DNA of 64,000 nucleotides from Ditylenchus dipsaci (GCA_004194705.1 SADC01001113.1:62001-126000); one strand, 5' to 3'. Shown: positions 45,075 to 57,303, counted from the first letter of the stretch. The notes: a model not told the origin generated them from the letters alone. Program-made: numbers and translations.

Positions 45075-45700
45075 TCCGTTGATATGCATTTGGGCTCCAC
45101 CGGATTTGGGCCCCCGCATTTTGCGCGTAGAGATGCGCGCACTCACTTACCTTAGACAATTATTCCGAGCAAGACTCATGATAAAAAATTTGTAAAGAGG
45201 CTCTTTTTGCTCAGCTCCAGTGACCGAAACATGCGACAAACATGCGACGCACTCACTTACCTCAGACATGATTCCGAGATGTACTCTTGATCATAAAATG
45301 CATATCAAGAGTCTTTTTGCCCAGATCCAGTAACCAAAATGCGGTAGAAATAATCCTGTGGTTTCCCTATCCTTTCAAACCCTTTAAAGCTAGGAACCCA
45401 ATGAGGGGGTGAGGGTGCAGATCTGAGGGTGCAGAGCTCATTGGGTACACACTGGATCCGCACCTCCGCACTCCCGCACTAAGAGCGGCACCACCGCAGT
45501 GCGGCACTTGACTGTACCTAATGAGAATTTGCCTCCTCGTCGGGGGAGTGAGAAAGTGAGGAGTTCGAGTGCGGGTGCAAATACGCACCGCCGCACTCAA
45601 TTTTGTAATGCATTTTTTGCAATTTCAGAATTTAGTTAAAACGAAATTAGACAAAAAAAAAAAACATGCTTGAAATTCACAAAAACAAAACATGCTTGAG
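45075..45700. other. Repeat remnants in the palindrome spacer
   Basis: The stretch holds one CATTTGGGCCCCCGCATTT fragment of the arrayed family at 56233-57303, two copies of a CACTCACTTACCTTAGACA segment (45135 and 45250) and a GCGGTGCGGAGTGCGG-type GC-rich patch at 45410-45600. No gene is seen. Confidence 0.55.
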
Positions 45701-45707
45701 TAAAAAT

Positions 45708-46444
45708 GGACAATACTTTTTTCTCCGCCTAATTCATTTCTTTTTCCGCCTAAAACACTTTTTTTCTCCGCCTAATTTTTTTTTCGCCTAATTTACTTCT
45801 TTTTCCGCCTAATTTACTCTTTTTTCCGACTAATTTTGATTATCGGCACGAAATCAACCATTTTTAAAAAATTTTGTGTGAAATTCAAGGGTGGGCAAAG
45901 ACCAGATGGCTGGAAACCCACTCTGTAATGGCCAAAAGGCCAAAATTATTGGTTTTTTGGGGGTTTACTAAAGGGGGAGTAAACTTTTTGAGAAAAATCG
46001 ATTGAGCGGATCAGATTTCGGATCCGATCGGCTTAATCGCCCACAACTCCACCCTGAACCACTCGAAACCACCATAAACCTGGAATTCTGAGCGATTAAG
46101 CCCATCGGACCCGAAATATGATCCGCTTAATCGATTTTTCTCAAAAAGTTTACTCCCCCTTCAGTAAACCCCCAAAAAACCAATAATTTTGGCCTTTTGG
46201 CCATTCCGGGGTGGGTCTCCAGCCATCTGGTCTTTGCCCGCCCTTGAATTTCACACAAAATTTTTTAAAAATGGTTGATTTCGTGTAGAAAATCAAAATT
46301 AGGCGGAAAAAAGAGTAAATTAGGCGGAAAAAGAAGTAAATTAGGCGGAAAAAGAAGTGAATTAGGCGGAAAAAAAATTAGGCGGAGAAAAAAGTGTTTT
46401 AGGCGGAAAAAAAAGTAAATTAGGCGGAGAAAAAAGTATTGTCC
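45708..46444. mobile_element. Arrayed-TIR element (TTTTTCCGCCTAA arrays), right-arm copy
   Basis: GGACAATAC and GTATTGTCC tips are flanked by AGTAAAAAT on both sides (45699-45707 and 46445-46453), a perfect 9-bp duplication. This copy is therefore at its original insertion site. Core K1 is at the centre. Confidence 0.93.
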
Positions 46445-49400
46445 AGTAAAAATTAGGAAAAAATGAAAACAACAATGAGACCACATCATGATCAGTCTTA
46501 CCCTCAAATATCTTTAATTATTTACTCTTCAATTTGAGACTTAATTATGAACCATAGAACAGTCCAAGTACTTCAAGTATTTACCATTATTAAAGCACTT
46601 GGACTGTAGTATGAATCATATTTGAATCAAGAAATTTTCAAAAGTATTTAAAAAGGCTCGAGAACAAAAAATTCTTTGAAAAATAAAAATTTAATCCAAG
46701 CATCTGGATGATTCATAAAACAACCATGAAAAACATGAGACTCGATCACGAAATTATCTCAGAGAGCCAACTGCTCAACATGCGCAAGAAATAATAATGA
46801 GTATGCGACAAAACTCTCGCTGCAATGAAATCCTCTTGAGACCAACTTTTAAACGACAATTTCGAGACATTTTTGAGACAAAATCGGACGGACACAAACT
46901 CTCTTTTAGTATACAAGTCGACTCTCCCAATAACGAACCCCCTGCGGACCGGCTCCAGGTGTTCGTTATTGAGAGAGTTCGTTATTCAGGGGGTTCGTTA
47001 TTGGGAGAGTCGACTGTATAGGATTTTTTATTCATACTTATTTTCACCGATTACGTATTTGTAGTCTGATTACTGAGGTCGCGGCACAGAAAAATTGACT
47101 TAAATCGACTTTTCATGTAAAAATTATTTCATGGAAAATTTTCCACTTTCCATGGAAAATTTACCTCGATTCATGGTCTTGGGTTTTTCTCAGGGTGGTT
47201 TCAGCAGTCGGGATGGTATGATGTAATTCACGGATGGCCTAAAAAATCTGGGATGGTTTAGGATGGTTCAGACACAATCTAAAAAATTTCGAAAAAAAAA
47301 CTTAAAAATCTGTTTCAAAAAAGTTTCAGTTTGGGGAAATGTCTATACCCCTGATTGGGACCACTGAGGTTCGATGAAGATCACTGATAGTGTAACTACT
47401 GAGGGTGTAACGCCTATGAGCATCACTGAGAAGAATTTCACCAGAACAAAACCATACAAAGCTTTTGTGCCTTTAGCAAAATTTTTTTTAGCAAATGTGC
47501 CTTTAGCATAACACCCACCCTGAAGCACAATTGTCAGCTCTAGTACTGGATGTATCGAGAAATTGGCGCTACTTAGATATACCACCCCCCCCCCAAATCA
47601 ACTTTTTTCAAAGTGTTTCCAAACACCCTATGTCGACCTAAAATCCCCTTAGAAGCTCGAAAAAGACATTATTTTTGAGTTCTAGTAAATAAAAAAATTG
47701 AGTTTTGGGACCACCCAAAATCACCCATATCCAAGTAGGGTCGAGAAATTTATACATTTTGAGGGGCCATAAGTTTTTTCTAGGATGAATTCCGAAATTC
47801 GATAAACGTCAGTCAACTCAGAAAAAAATACATTTTTCGGCAAATTTCACGTGGAAATAGATAAACCACTGTCTAAATGTTTTTCTATTTTTTTCTCAAG
47901 GAAATATGAGCAGTTGACTCTTTCGAAAAATCTTCATGATTGAATTCATGTATTACTTCTGACTTTGTAAATCATCCAAGAATCCGAATGAAACTCTGAA
48001 TCAATAATATCAGTAAGACTCTCATTTTTTCTCGACTTATTGTGAATCATCTAAGTACTTAGATTGAATTTCAATTTCGGATTGAATCTTTTGGACTTGA
48101 GTCTTTCGGTTTTTTTGGAAAATTTCTTAACTTAAAATATCTTAACTTAAAACTTCTTAAATACAAGTATGGATCATAGTTCAGTCCAAAGTGCTTGGAC
48201 GATACTGTGATTCATGGTTGTGTCTCAAATATGCAAAAAAACGTCTCAAATATACGTCTGTATTGTCTGTGTGTCCTGTGCACCTGCGTGATGTGGATCG
48301 TATAATGTGAGATGTCAAATGTCTCCTATGTCGCGTCGTACATGTTTTTCTATATGTCTCATGTTCAATGTCTTATGTGTCATGATCATGTAGCATGTTT
48401 AAACCGAGAACTAAATGGCTTTTGTATACTAAATCCTACGCGAGAATCATTTAAGAATCATTAATTTTTTTTCGTAATCTTATATATAAGCGAAAAAAGA
48501 GTTGTCTGTATGTCAGTCATCGCGAAATTTTGAATGCCACAAAATGTTTTGTCTCGAGATAAGAATAAAAAGTAATTTTTTTTCTCGAGTCTTTGGTAGT
48601 GAGAGTCGTTATTAGTACTTTTTGAAGTGTGACGAGAAGTCGGCTCTCTCGAATTAAGTTTGTGGTCGAGATTCAGTAAGACGGTCATGCTTTTTTCTCG
48701 AATTTTTGTGAATTATCCAAGTACTTGGATTGAGTTTCAATATTATATTGAATATTTTGAACTCGAGTCTTTTGATTTTTTTGAAATTGTCTTAACTTTA
48801 GTATGAATCATAGTTTTTGTTTCGTGTGTAGTATTCGTGTGTAGTGCGTATCTTACGTTATATTTGCTCATTTTTAAATCATAGGAAATTCATTAATTAT
48901 GTCTTGAGAATATGTTTGAAATTGAATCTTTTCGCGAGTCTTCTTCATAGAGAATTTTCGTGGTATTCTCATTATCGCTTCTTGAGTATCTGGAGCAGTT
49001 CAGAAGACGCTGTTACAAGTTTCGCCACAGGAAAAAAGACAAACGCATTTTTAAATCATGCACAACATAAATATGCCTTTATCAATCTCCACACTCACGT
49101 CTTGAAAAGTTAGCAAATGGAGTAATTCTGTGAGTCTCGGAAAGGACCTCATAGCTCACGGCTCATGTTTCGGTTATGTGTGTTTATGAATCCCGTAACA
49201 CAAAAAGACGCTTTTATGAATGTCACCAGAGAGTACAAAGCGAACGCTTTTGTGAATCTCGCGCCAGAAATAGATGCTTTGTCAGCTGTGTGAAGAGTGG
49301 ATAAGTAATTGAGAGTGACGGTATGTGATTTTAGTTATCTCAGATTTGATTTCATAGATCTTAAGACCTTAAAATTTTTTTGAAGGTGAAATAATCGAAA

Positions 49401-49725
49401 AACTACAAAAAATTGACTAAATTTTTTTTAGGCCATCCTGCTTGATATCCACCTGAACCATGGGTTCCTATCCTAGGTTTCATAGTTTGAGTCACCAAAA
49501 TTACAGTTTTGGTATTGTCAAACCATGTTCAGCGTAAAATTTTGGATTAGAAATCAGGGTTTACAATACCATATGAAAAACTGATATTTTCGAGATTTCT
49601 AGGCAAATGCTCCCTTAGAATAAGTATCGACCCCATTATAGGTGTTTTGGCTAGTGAAATCACTATCTTGGTATTAACAAACTGTGTTCAGCACATGTTT
49701 TTAGGTGAGATAGGGTTGTTTTTTG

Positions 49726-49897
49726 TAGGCTTGGCAACGGGACGGGAATCCCATGGGAATCCCGCAATCCCAATCCCGAAAATTTTGAAATCCCGATCCC
49801 GAATCGCGCTCGTCCAAAAGCCAAATCCCGAATCCCGATGCCGAAAATTTTGAAAATCCCAATCTCGAATACTCCGGAATACAATCTGCCAAGCCTA
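49726..49897. mobile_element. Small hAT-like MITE (AATCCCGAATCCCG array)
   Basis: TAGGCTTGGCA and TGCCAAGCCTA are inverted, flanked by GTTTTTTG and GTTTTCTG (7 of 8 identical). The interior is an array of ATCCCGAATCCCGA words. It lies in the segment unique to the right palindrome arm. Confidence 0.8.
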
Positions 49898-51016
49898 GTT
49901 TTCTGTCTTACTTTGAAAAATTTTCAATTTTCCGAAAATTTTTGATCGTAGCCTTAGTCTTAAAAAGTTTCAGTTAGGATCCACAAGCGGAAAGTTGTAC
50001 TTAAAAATAATTTGAGCGCCGAAAAGAGCATAAGAAAATGAAACAACGATGATGCGCTGCACTCCGAATGAAAAAAGGCGCTCCGAAGGCGCCGCACCGC
50101 GGGAGTGAAGATTTGCGCGGGTGTGCGGAGTGCGGAGGTGCGGCTACCATTGGGCACTTAGGTTAAAGCTGGATACCAGCGGTATTCGTACTCACCCTAA
50201 ACTTTACTAATTCTTTAAAAAATGTTTTACCGTTATAAGTAGTCAAGAAAAAAGTCTGTAACCAGCGTTCTGATATATATTTTTTCAGTTTCTGCCTAGT
50301 TTTCAAAAGTAGTATAAGGACAAAGATTTGATGCAGGGCGAATGAAAAATAGGAGTATTCGAAAAATGATGGTCCCTGCCCTTATTTTCTGGAACGGGCT
50401 GGTACGCTTCCTCAAAACACCTTACATATTGCAACATAGTGCTTTTTCTATCCCCCCTGAAGCAAGCCTGTGCAGTGGCCCACTTTTTTACGGCCCGGCA
50501 CGGATATATTTTTTGGGCCCGGCCCAGCCCAGAGCTTAACTTTTTTTGGGCCCCATCCGGGCTTTAATGATCGATCATGAATGATTAAGATTGTTTATGG
50601 GGCTTCACGGCCCGGGCCGTAGCGGCCCTCGCACAGGCCCGCTCTGAGACCTAATAATTCTTTAAAAACTGTTTTACGAACAAAATCTGAAGAGGCACAC
50701 CTTTGCGTTTGAAAATTAGCATATTGGAAATTGGTACCCGAATGAGGGTGCTCAAATGAGGGTTAGAAAAAACTGATGAAACACTTTAAAAACTGGGCTA
50801 ATCGTGTCGGACCCAGCTTGGGAATGAACTTTTAGGGGGACTTAAAATCGAGAGTCGACTGTATATTGAATTTTTCAGGAAGTAGATGACACAAGTGGCA
50901 CTACAGTCAAGTCTCGATTTAACGAAACCCCGATTTAACGAAACTCTTGATTTAACGAACCTTTTTTTGGTGGCTATTTGGCCACCGATTAAATAAAATG
51001 ACTAAAATAAGCATAA

Positions 51017-51260
51017 ATATCATTTGGTTCTGGCTGGCAAGGCGAAGACGACGAATTCTCTGGAGGCTTGGCATCGATCTCTCCAAGGCGCAATAAAAAC
51101 TGAAGATGGAAGAAGCCAAAGTTCTGGAAGTGGTTAGGACAGCTGAAAAAGGAGTGCAGCCTTCAGCACGTCAAACTTATCTCTCTTCGAACAGGGATTC
51201 AGCCAAAGCTAAACAGCAGCGATAAGAAGCAAACCGCCAGAAGACAAGAAAAGGCCTTGA
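51017..51260 (+). pseudogene. Truncated duplicate of the MULE transposase 3' part
   Basis: It matches 52195-52440 almost exactly, beginning TATCATTTGGTTCTGGCTGG, with one G lost in a GATGGGAAG run that shifts the frame. It ends abruptly at GGCCTTGAC, where the flanking duplicate starts. Confidence 0.85.
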
Positions 51261-51851
51261 CGCAATTTGATGAAACCCTTATTTGATGAAATGTCTTTTT
51301 GTTCAAATAGTTGATTGTTGAGTTCTCCAATTGATGAGTTATAGGCAAGCCTAAAATTTGACCCAAAAAAAAGTCTATTTTCTCCAGAAAAAAGCTTTGT
51401 CCTTTGACAACCCTAGTTAAATACCAAAAAAAATTGTTAGAAAGAAATCGTGCCAAGGTGAATTGTTTCTCATTTGAATTTGATGTCCAATGACTTTAAA
51501 AAAATTGGCTGTATCACTCCCCCCCCAGAATCCGACCTTTTAAAATTGCTGTAACTACCCTTGCAAACAACAAGTTCAGGATTAGCCCTTAGGCTTGGGG
51601 TAGGTCAGCGTACGGAAGTTGTGACTAATAAGGAGTTTGCGCACATTTTCTGGGGTCTGGGACATAAATTTAGGTACTTTTTACTAAAGTAAAAGAAGTG
51701 AAAATCGTTGGGGGGGGGGCGGTATTCTACTAGGGTCAAAATTTCAAATTTTGGAATCCCAAAGAAAATCCCAAATTTTGAGAAATCAATCAGATTGGTA
51801 ATAGAAATAGTTTTATCTTGCCTGAAACAGTGCCCTGAGTAAGCAATAAAA
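51261..51851. repeat. Direct duplicate of 53125-53716
   Basis: The 590-bp block, starting GCAATTTGATGAAACCC, is nearly identical to the later block and in the same orientation. Differences are mainly homopolymer lengths (for example G-runs near 51712 and 53575). It separates the truncated and the longer MULE copies. Confidence 0.9.
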
Positions 51852-52510
51852 AATTCGCACAGTGTCTCCTTCGCAAGCTCAGCTCGAAAAGAATTGGTCT
51901 TCTTAAGCTCTACAAGACTGGCGGAATCTTCAACCATGTTGTCAAGAAGCTGAAGTGCTTAGTCTATGTTCCCGTGAATGACGTTGAAGATGGATTCCAA
52001 GCAATTGTGGGCGAAGCTCAGGATTATTTTCCATTGCAATCAAAAGAGTTAGAATTTATAGAATACTTTGAAAAAGTTGAGTTGTTTCGTTCGAAATTTA
52101 TGGTTAATATTACTTTTAAGACATGGATTGGCGTGTTTGATGTGAATACGGGCACCCGAGGGCGACCACTCTTCCCGAAAGAGCTCTGGAATTGCTATCA
52201 TTTGGTTCTGGCTGGCAAGGCGAAGACGACGAATTCTCTGGAGGCTTGGCATCGATCTCTCCAAGGCGCAATAAAAACTGAAGATGGGAAGAAGCCAAAG
52301 TTCTGGAAGTGGTTAGGACAGCTGAAAAAGGAGTGCAGCCTTCAGCACGTCAAACTTATCTCTCTTCGAACAGGGATTCAGCCAAAGCTAAACAGCAGCG
52401 ATAAGAAGCAAACCGCCAGAAGACAAGAAAAGGCCTTGACCTATAACAAAAACACAATTTTACGATATTTGTCTGATCATGCCCTGTTCACCCGCTTAGA
52501 AGACTGTTAA
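51852..52510 (+). pseudogene. Mutator-like (MULE) transposase, C-terminal fragment
   Basis: The frame runs without a stop from the junction: FAQCLLRKLSSKRIGLLKLY, then KCLVYVPVNDVEDGFQAIV, then KTWIGVFDVNTGTRGRPLFP and ELWNCY, ending at TAA. The motifs C-x-x-R-K...GLLKLYK, TWIG and PLFP-ELWN, followed by TNSLEAWH, are typical of MULE transposases associated with FLYWCH domains in invertebrates. The N-terminal half with the first two catalytic acids is missing, cut by the duplication boundary. Mutator transposases generate 9-bp duplications, so a relative of this gene could mobilise some of the arrayed elements; that is inference. Confidence 0.8.
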
Positions 52511-53124
52511 TTTTGTGCTTGTTTATCGTTCCAAATAAAATTTGAATTCAGACTATGTAGGGACTTGCGCAAAGAATCTAGATTAAAATAACCGATGGAA
52601 TAGGACTAAAGAGAAAAAGAAATCAATTATTGCCCAATACTCAAAAAATACCCGAGAAAACGGCATTCCACCATTATCAAACCATCTTTAGCATGCTCGA
52701 ATCAGTTCAGAAAACAGCTTTTGGAACCCAAAAAGTGAAAAAAATTGATCCAAGTGGACGACCACTTGGTTTTGTAGGTTCAGACTAAAATTTTAAATTC
52801 CGGTAAAATTTTTGTTTGGAGTGGCGACTCCGACTCCAAAATATCTAACCGTGAGCTATTATAATAACACCCTAAGCCAAAATTGGCAAATATGGAAATT
52901 ATAGCTGGAAAGCAGCCAAAAGGCAGGATGGTGAAGTAAAGATAGGTGAGATTCCCAATCCAGCTTGAGAATAATTGGTACCTGGCTTTCTAGCCGGCTC
53001 GTCAAAAGGTCTATTATGGACCAAAACAGTGATTTGACCAAATGTTCTTTGATAAAATAAGTAACAGACCAAATATACGATTGGCCAAACAATTTAAAAT
53101 TCAAACAAGTGATTGTTGAAATAC

Positions 53125-53716
53125 GCAATTTGATGAAACCCTTATTTGATGAAATGTCTTTTTGTTCAAATAGTTGATTGTTGAGTTCTCCAATTGATGA
53201 GTTATAGGCAAGCCTAAAATTTGACCCAAAAAAAAGTCTATTTTCTCCAGAAAAAAGCTTTGTCCTTTGACAACCCTAGTTAAATACCAAAAAAAATTGT
53301 TAGAAAGAAATCGTGCCAAGGTGAATTGTTTCTCATTTGAATTTGATGTCCAATGACTTTAAAAAAATTGGCTGTATCACTCCCCCCCCCAGAATCCGAC
53401 CTTTTAAAATTGCTGTAACTACCCTTGCAAACAACAAGTTCAGGATTAGCCCTTAGGCTTGGGGGTAGGTCAGCGTACGGAAGTTGTGACTAATAAGGAG
53501 TTTGCGCACATTTTCTGGGGTCTGGGACATAAATTTAGGTACTTTTTACTAAAGTAAAAGAAGTGAAAATCGTTGGGGGGGGGGGGGGTATTCTACTAGG
53601 GTCAAAATTTCAAATTTTGGAATCCCAAAGGAAATCCCAAATTTTGAGAAATCAATCAGATTGGTAATAGAAATAGTTTTATCTTGCCTGAAACAGTGCC
53701 CTGAGTAAGCAATAAA
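53125..53716. repeat. Second copy of the 590-bp duplicated block
   Basis: It has the same sequence and orientation as 51261-51851. Between it and the MULE frame are about 610 bp with one copy of the ATCTTCAGCATGC / CCAAGTGGACGACCACTTGG segment and no gene. Confidence 0.9.
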
Positions 53717-54018
53717 AAATTGAAATTTGGTTTCTGGAATGGCCCCCCAAAACTTGGGGTCGACCACCTTGGAAAACTTGGGATTTTCAAATTATGATTT
53801 TCGATGTTACAGTTTTGCTGGATGTCTCATGTACCAAAAAAATCAAGTGGTCGTCCACTTGGGCCAGAGAATTTTTTTTACGTTTTCGGATTTCAAAACA
53901 ATTATTCTGCACTAATTCGAGCGTGCTGAAGATGGTTTGACAGTGGTAAAATCATGTTTTATCAAGAAATTTTTGAGTTATTGTGAACTCTTGATTTATC
54001 AAAATCAAGAATTAATGA

Positions 54019-54269
54019 TACCGTATTTCCTCTAAAATAGCCCTCCTTCCAAAATAGCCCCCCCTCTACTTTGAGGGTCTGTATCTCGGAGCAGAGTAAA
54101 TATTTTGCAAAGCTGTTTTATACGTTTTCTTAACTCCCACGAGCTCTACCGATTCCACTTTTTATATTCTTAATTTTCACCCAAAAATCTCGAAATCGAA
54201 TTCAAATTTTTCTGAAAATTGGAGGTTTGAATAAAATAGCCCCGGGGCTATTTTAGAGGAAATACGGTA
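54019..54269. mobile_element. TACCGTATTTCCTC-family MITE
   Basis: TACCGTATTTCCTCTAAAAT and its complement bound it; the subterminal word is AATAGCCCCCC instead of GCGCCC. Internal CCCACGAGCTCTACCGATTC matches the copy at 20077-20312. Around it, from 53.7 to 54.9 kb, are further CCACTTGG and CCAGGTGG repeat pieces. Confidence 0.85.
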
Positions 54270-54929
54270 ACTCGAAAATTTCTCGATAAAACATCATTTG
54301 ACCACTGTAAAACCATCTTCAGCATTCTCTAAAAAATTGTTTTGGGATCCGAAAACGTAAAAAAATATTTGGCCCAAGTGAATGACCATTTGGTCTAAAT
54401 TGGAGAGGGGCTGCTATAGATCTCCATATAAACGCCACCGGGGTTGCTGGTTCGAGCCCCCTGAGCGTAAACTTTTTTTTACCTCCAATTTTAGGCCATC
54501 CAGGTTGACATTCCCTTGACCAGGAGGTAGGCACCCCGGGTATCAGAGTGGGGATGGGTAAAATCGCAATTCCGGTCCTAACAAACCTAACTCCCTACAC
54601 AACTTTAGGTAAGGGAAATGGTTATTTTTAGTTTTTAGGACATTTTAATTTTTTAGGTCATCCAGGTGGTACCTACCCCAGGTACTGGTGTTCAGGTGGT
54701 TGAAATCGCATTTTCGATCCTGTCAAACAAGATTCATCACACTTTTTTACAAAGGATATAGCATACTTTATTTTCGATTTTGAAAAAAAAATTTTTAGGT
54801 CATCCAGGTGGATATCCACCTGGCCAGGAGGTACCTACCCCAAGAATTCGGGGTTAGGGTGGGTCGATTTTAGCAAAATTCAAAATAACATAAGTTCTTC
54901 ACAAGACGAAAAAGATTAATTTGAAAATA

Positions 54930-55695
54930 ATTTTGTGGACGAATTGACCATCGACGAATTGACCTCTGGACGAATTGACCTGGGGACGAATTGACCTAAA
55001 GCCAAATCCCCGCTCAAATTTATTTTTTACCCACTCAAATCTGAATTTCGCACAAAATGTGTAAATCCCCCCTCAAATTTGCATTTTTAGTGAAATACTG
55101 CAGTAAATTTTGCGGGAATCCGAATTTTATAGCCAAATAGGACTTGGATCGTTCCGAATTCCACCCTGGAGCGGCCAGAAGCCCTTGAAAGTTGGTTTTT
55201 TGAGGTTTACTAAACGGGGGGGGGGCGGTGAACTTTTCGCGAAAATTCGATTGGGCGGATCAGAATTCTAGTCCAATCGGCTTTATCGCTCAGAATTCCA
55301 CCCTGAACCACTCAAAACCACCGAAAGCCTAAAATTCTAAACGATTAAGCCCATCGGACTGAAATTATGATCCGCCCAATCGAATTTTGCGCAAAAAGTT
55401 TACCCCTCTTTAGTGAATCCGAAAAAACCAACTTTCAGGGGCTTCTGGCCGCTCCAGGGTGGAATTCTGAGCGATCCAAGTTCTTTTTTGACTATAAAAT
55501 TCGGATTCCACAAAATTTACTGCAGTATTTCACTAAAAATGCAAATTTGAGGGGGTGAATTTGAAATTTGAGGGGTAAATTTGAAATTTGAGGGGAGGTT
55601 TACACATTTTGAGCAAAATTCGAATTCGAGGGGGTAAAAAATAAATTTGAAGGAGGATTTACATATTTTGAGGGGTGTTTTCAATTTGAGTCGAA
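54930..55695. mobile_element. Arrayed element (CCCTCAAATTTG arrays) with core K1
   Basis: A one-sided GTGGACGAATTGACC array (54935-54990) precedes inverted arrays of CCCCTCAAATTTG (55010-55095) and CAAATTTGAGGGG (55540-55690). Next inward are mirrored ACTGCAGTAAATTTTG stretches and, at the centre, hairpin K1 (55190-55445). No clear target duplication is present. Confidence 0.7.
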
Positions 55696-55699
55696 AAAA

Positions 55700-55797
55700 T
55701 TGGGGTAGACCAGAACTGGCGACTTTCAAGAAAATACCCTTTTATTAAATGAAATCTTATAACAAAAAGCTTAACCACTGCGCCACCTAGCACTGTT
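55700..55797 (-). repeat. tRNA-derived, SINE-like sequence
   Basis: On the minus strand TAGGTGGCGCAGTGGTTAAG is an excellent tRNA A box, followed 60-70 nt later by a weak B box (GCCAGTTCTGGTCTACCCC). Stems do not fold as a tRNA, so it is a pseudogene or SINE head. Confidence 0.5.
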
Positions 55798-56232
55798 CAA
55801 AATGTAGAAAGATACAGTCTGGGATTTGAAAAAGTAGCGAACACATGCCTCTCCGTAATGGTCCTGTTATGAAGGATGACAAAGGGTGTTGAAATTGGGT
55901 CAATGCGAGATAAATTTCTAGTTTTACTTGCAACAACATCGACAATAACAACAGAGAACTCGCGATATTATATCAATCCAGCCAGATATATATAACTGCA
56001 TCTTCGATACCACTTCTAGTATGCGCTGGCATTATGCTTCGACACAAAGAGGAAACCTGAACTCATAAGTACGAACTATATCTAAAGAAAAAGGTTAAAT
56101 AAAAACCTTCCGGTGTTGGACCAAGAAACATTGCTGAAATCTTTATCCACGAACAGCTAGCTGGAGATGAGAGTAACGTTTCCAAGTCGCTTCTTCTGCA
56201 AAGATGGTCAAATAAAAAAATTGGCGCTGGTG

Positions 56233-57303
56233 GCATACACGTTTACTATGCGTTTGGGCCCCACCGCATTTGGGCCCCCGCATTTGGGAATCCCACATTT
56301 GAGCCCCAGCATTTGGGCCCCAATTCAAAAATTTCGATATCCTTGGCAAATCCTCAGTAAATTCATTGTATCCTCGGTAAATTCATACTACGGTAAATAG
56401 ATCCTGCAATAAGCATATCCTCAAGTGAATTAATCATCGAAATTTCCGAGGTCACAGGTTCGAATCCTGCTGATTGCAGACTTATCTTCTTGACCATTTA
56501 TTAAAGTGAAATTTTTTAAAGGAATAGTAAACTTTAGGCTAACGGGCTGTTTACAACGCATCCGTATCCGTGTCCGCGTCCGTAATATGGACTGTGTTTT
56601 CGCACACAATGGACCGTGTCCGTTAACGTGCTTTTTGTTTGGAAATACACGGACCGTTTTACGGCCGCGTTTACGGACACGGATACGGATCCATTGTTTA
56701 CAGCCCATAAGTGAAAAAAGCTAAGCTAAGTAAACGAAAACCACTTGTATTCAGCATTAAAGGGTATGAAAGGGTAAGGAAACTGTCAGTGTCCACCCTG
56801 GAAGAGCAAACCTCTATAAGAATCTGAAAATAATAAAACTATAGTCTTCTACTTTAAAACATGCGCTAAAGATGATTTGACAATTACGAAAAAGTGATTT
56901 TATCAACAATAACGGCAGTAACTAGTGAGGTAGTCCTCTAGCCGCCTGGGGGTTGCTATAACCACGTAACTATTAGGTAGCTTTCCCAACTAATCAGGTA
57001 CCAGTACTTAAATAGCCTCATCTCAGCGCTACCGCTTGACTAATAGTACCTTGACACCTTAATTTCACCTTTCGGATGCTTTGGATACCAGAGTTTCTTA
57101 GTGCGAAAGGACCAATTATCAAAACTTTGTTCGATCCTTTACGAACATGAGTAATAATAGCCCGCGAAGTGTAGCGAAATAAATAAGACAATAAAATTTA
57201 AAGTAATTTCAATTTAGAATATAAAAATATTGTATTTTCGAATTGGGGGCCAAATGCGGGATGCCCAAATGCGGTGACCCAAATGCGGTGAAGCCCAAAT
57301 GCG
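56233..57303. mobile_element. Arrayed element (CGCATTTGGGCCCC arrays)
   Basis: CACCGCATTTGGGCCCCCGC units at the left (56240-56322) face inverted GCCCAAATGCGGTGACCC units at the right (57245-57303). The interior contains a nested inverted element and, near 56440, GGTTCGAATCCTGC, a B-box-like word with no matching A box. No gene is seen. Confidence 0.72.
56544..56706. mobile_element. Small MITE (TCCGTATCCGTGTCCG array)
   Basis: GGGCTGTTTACAA and TTGTTTACAGCCC are inverted, with CATCCGTATCCGTGTCCGCG and its complement next inward. The element is almost all array. Confidence 0.75.

Larger units (their letters stand above)
45708..50904. repeat. Right arm of giant inverted repeat
   Basis: This is the inverted partner of 38273-42059. 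The segment about 48673-50097 is present only here. The inner end is the tip of the arrayed element at 45708; the outer end, GTGGCACTAC, meets a pogo-like tip (TACAGTCAAGTCTCG), so the true outer limit may be masked by that insertion. Confidence 0.93.

Noticed and set aside
38273..50904. Palindrome as a classical transposon with these arms as terminal repeats
   Set aside because: No target duplication is seen at the outer ends, and the inner ends coincide with an unrelated smaller element, so an inverted duplication explains it better.
54435..54475. tRNA gene suggested by GCTGGTTCGAGCCCCCTGAG
   Set aside because: Only a B box is present; no A box or acceptor stem is found upstream.
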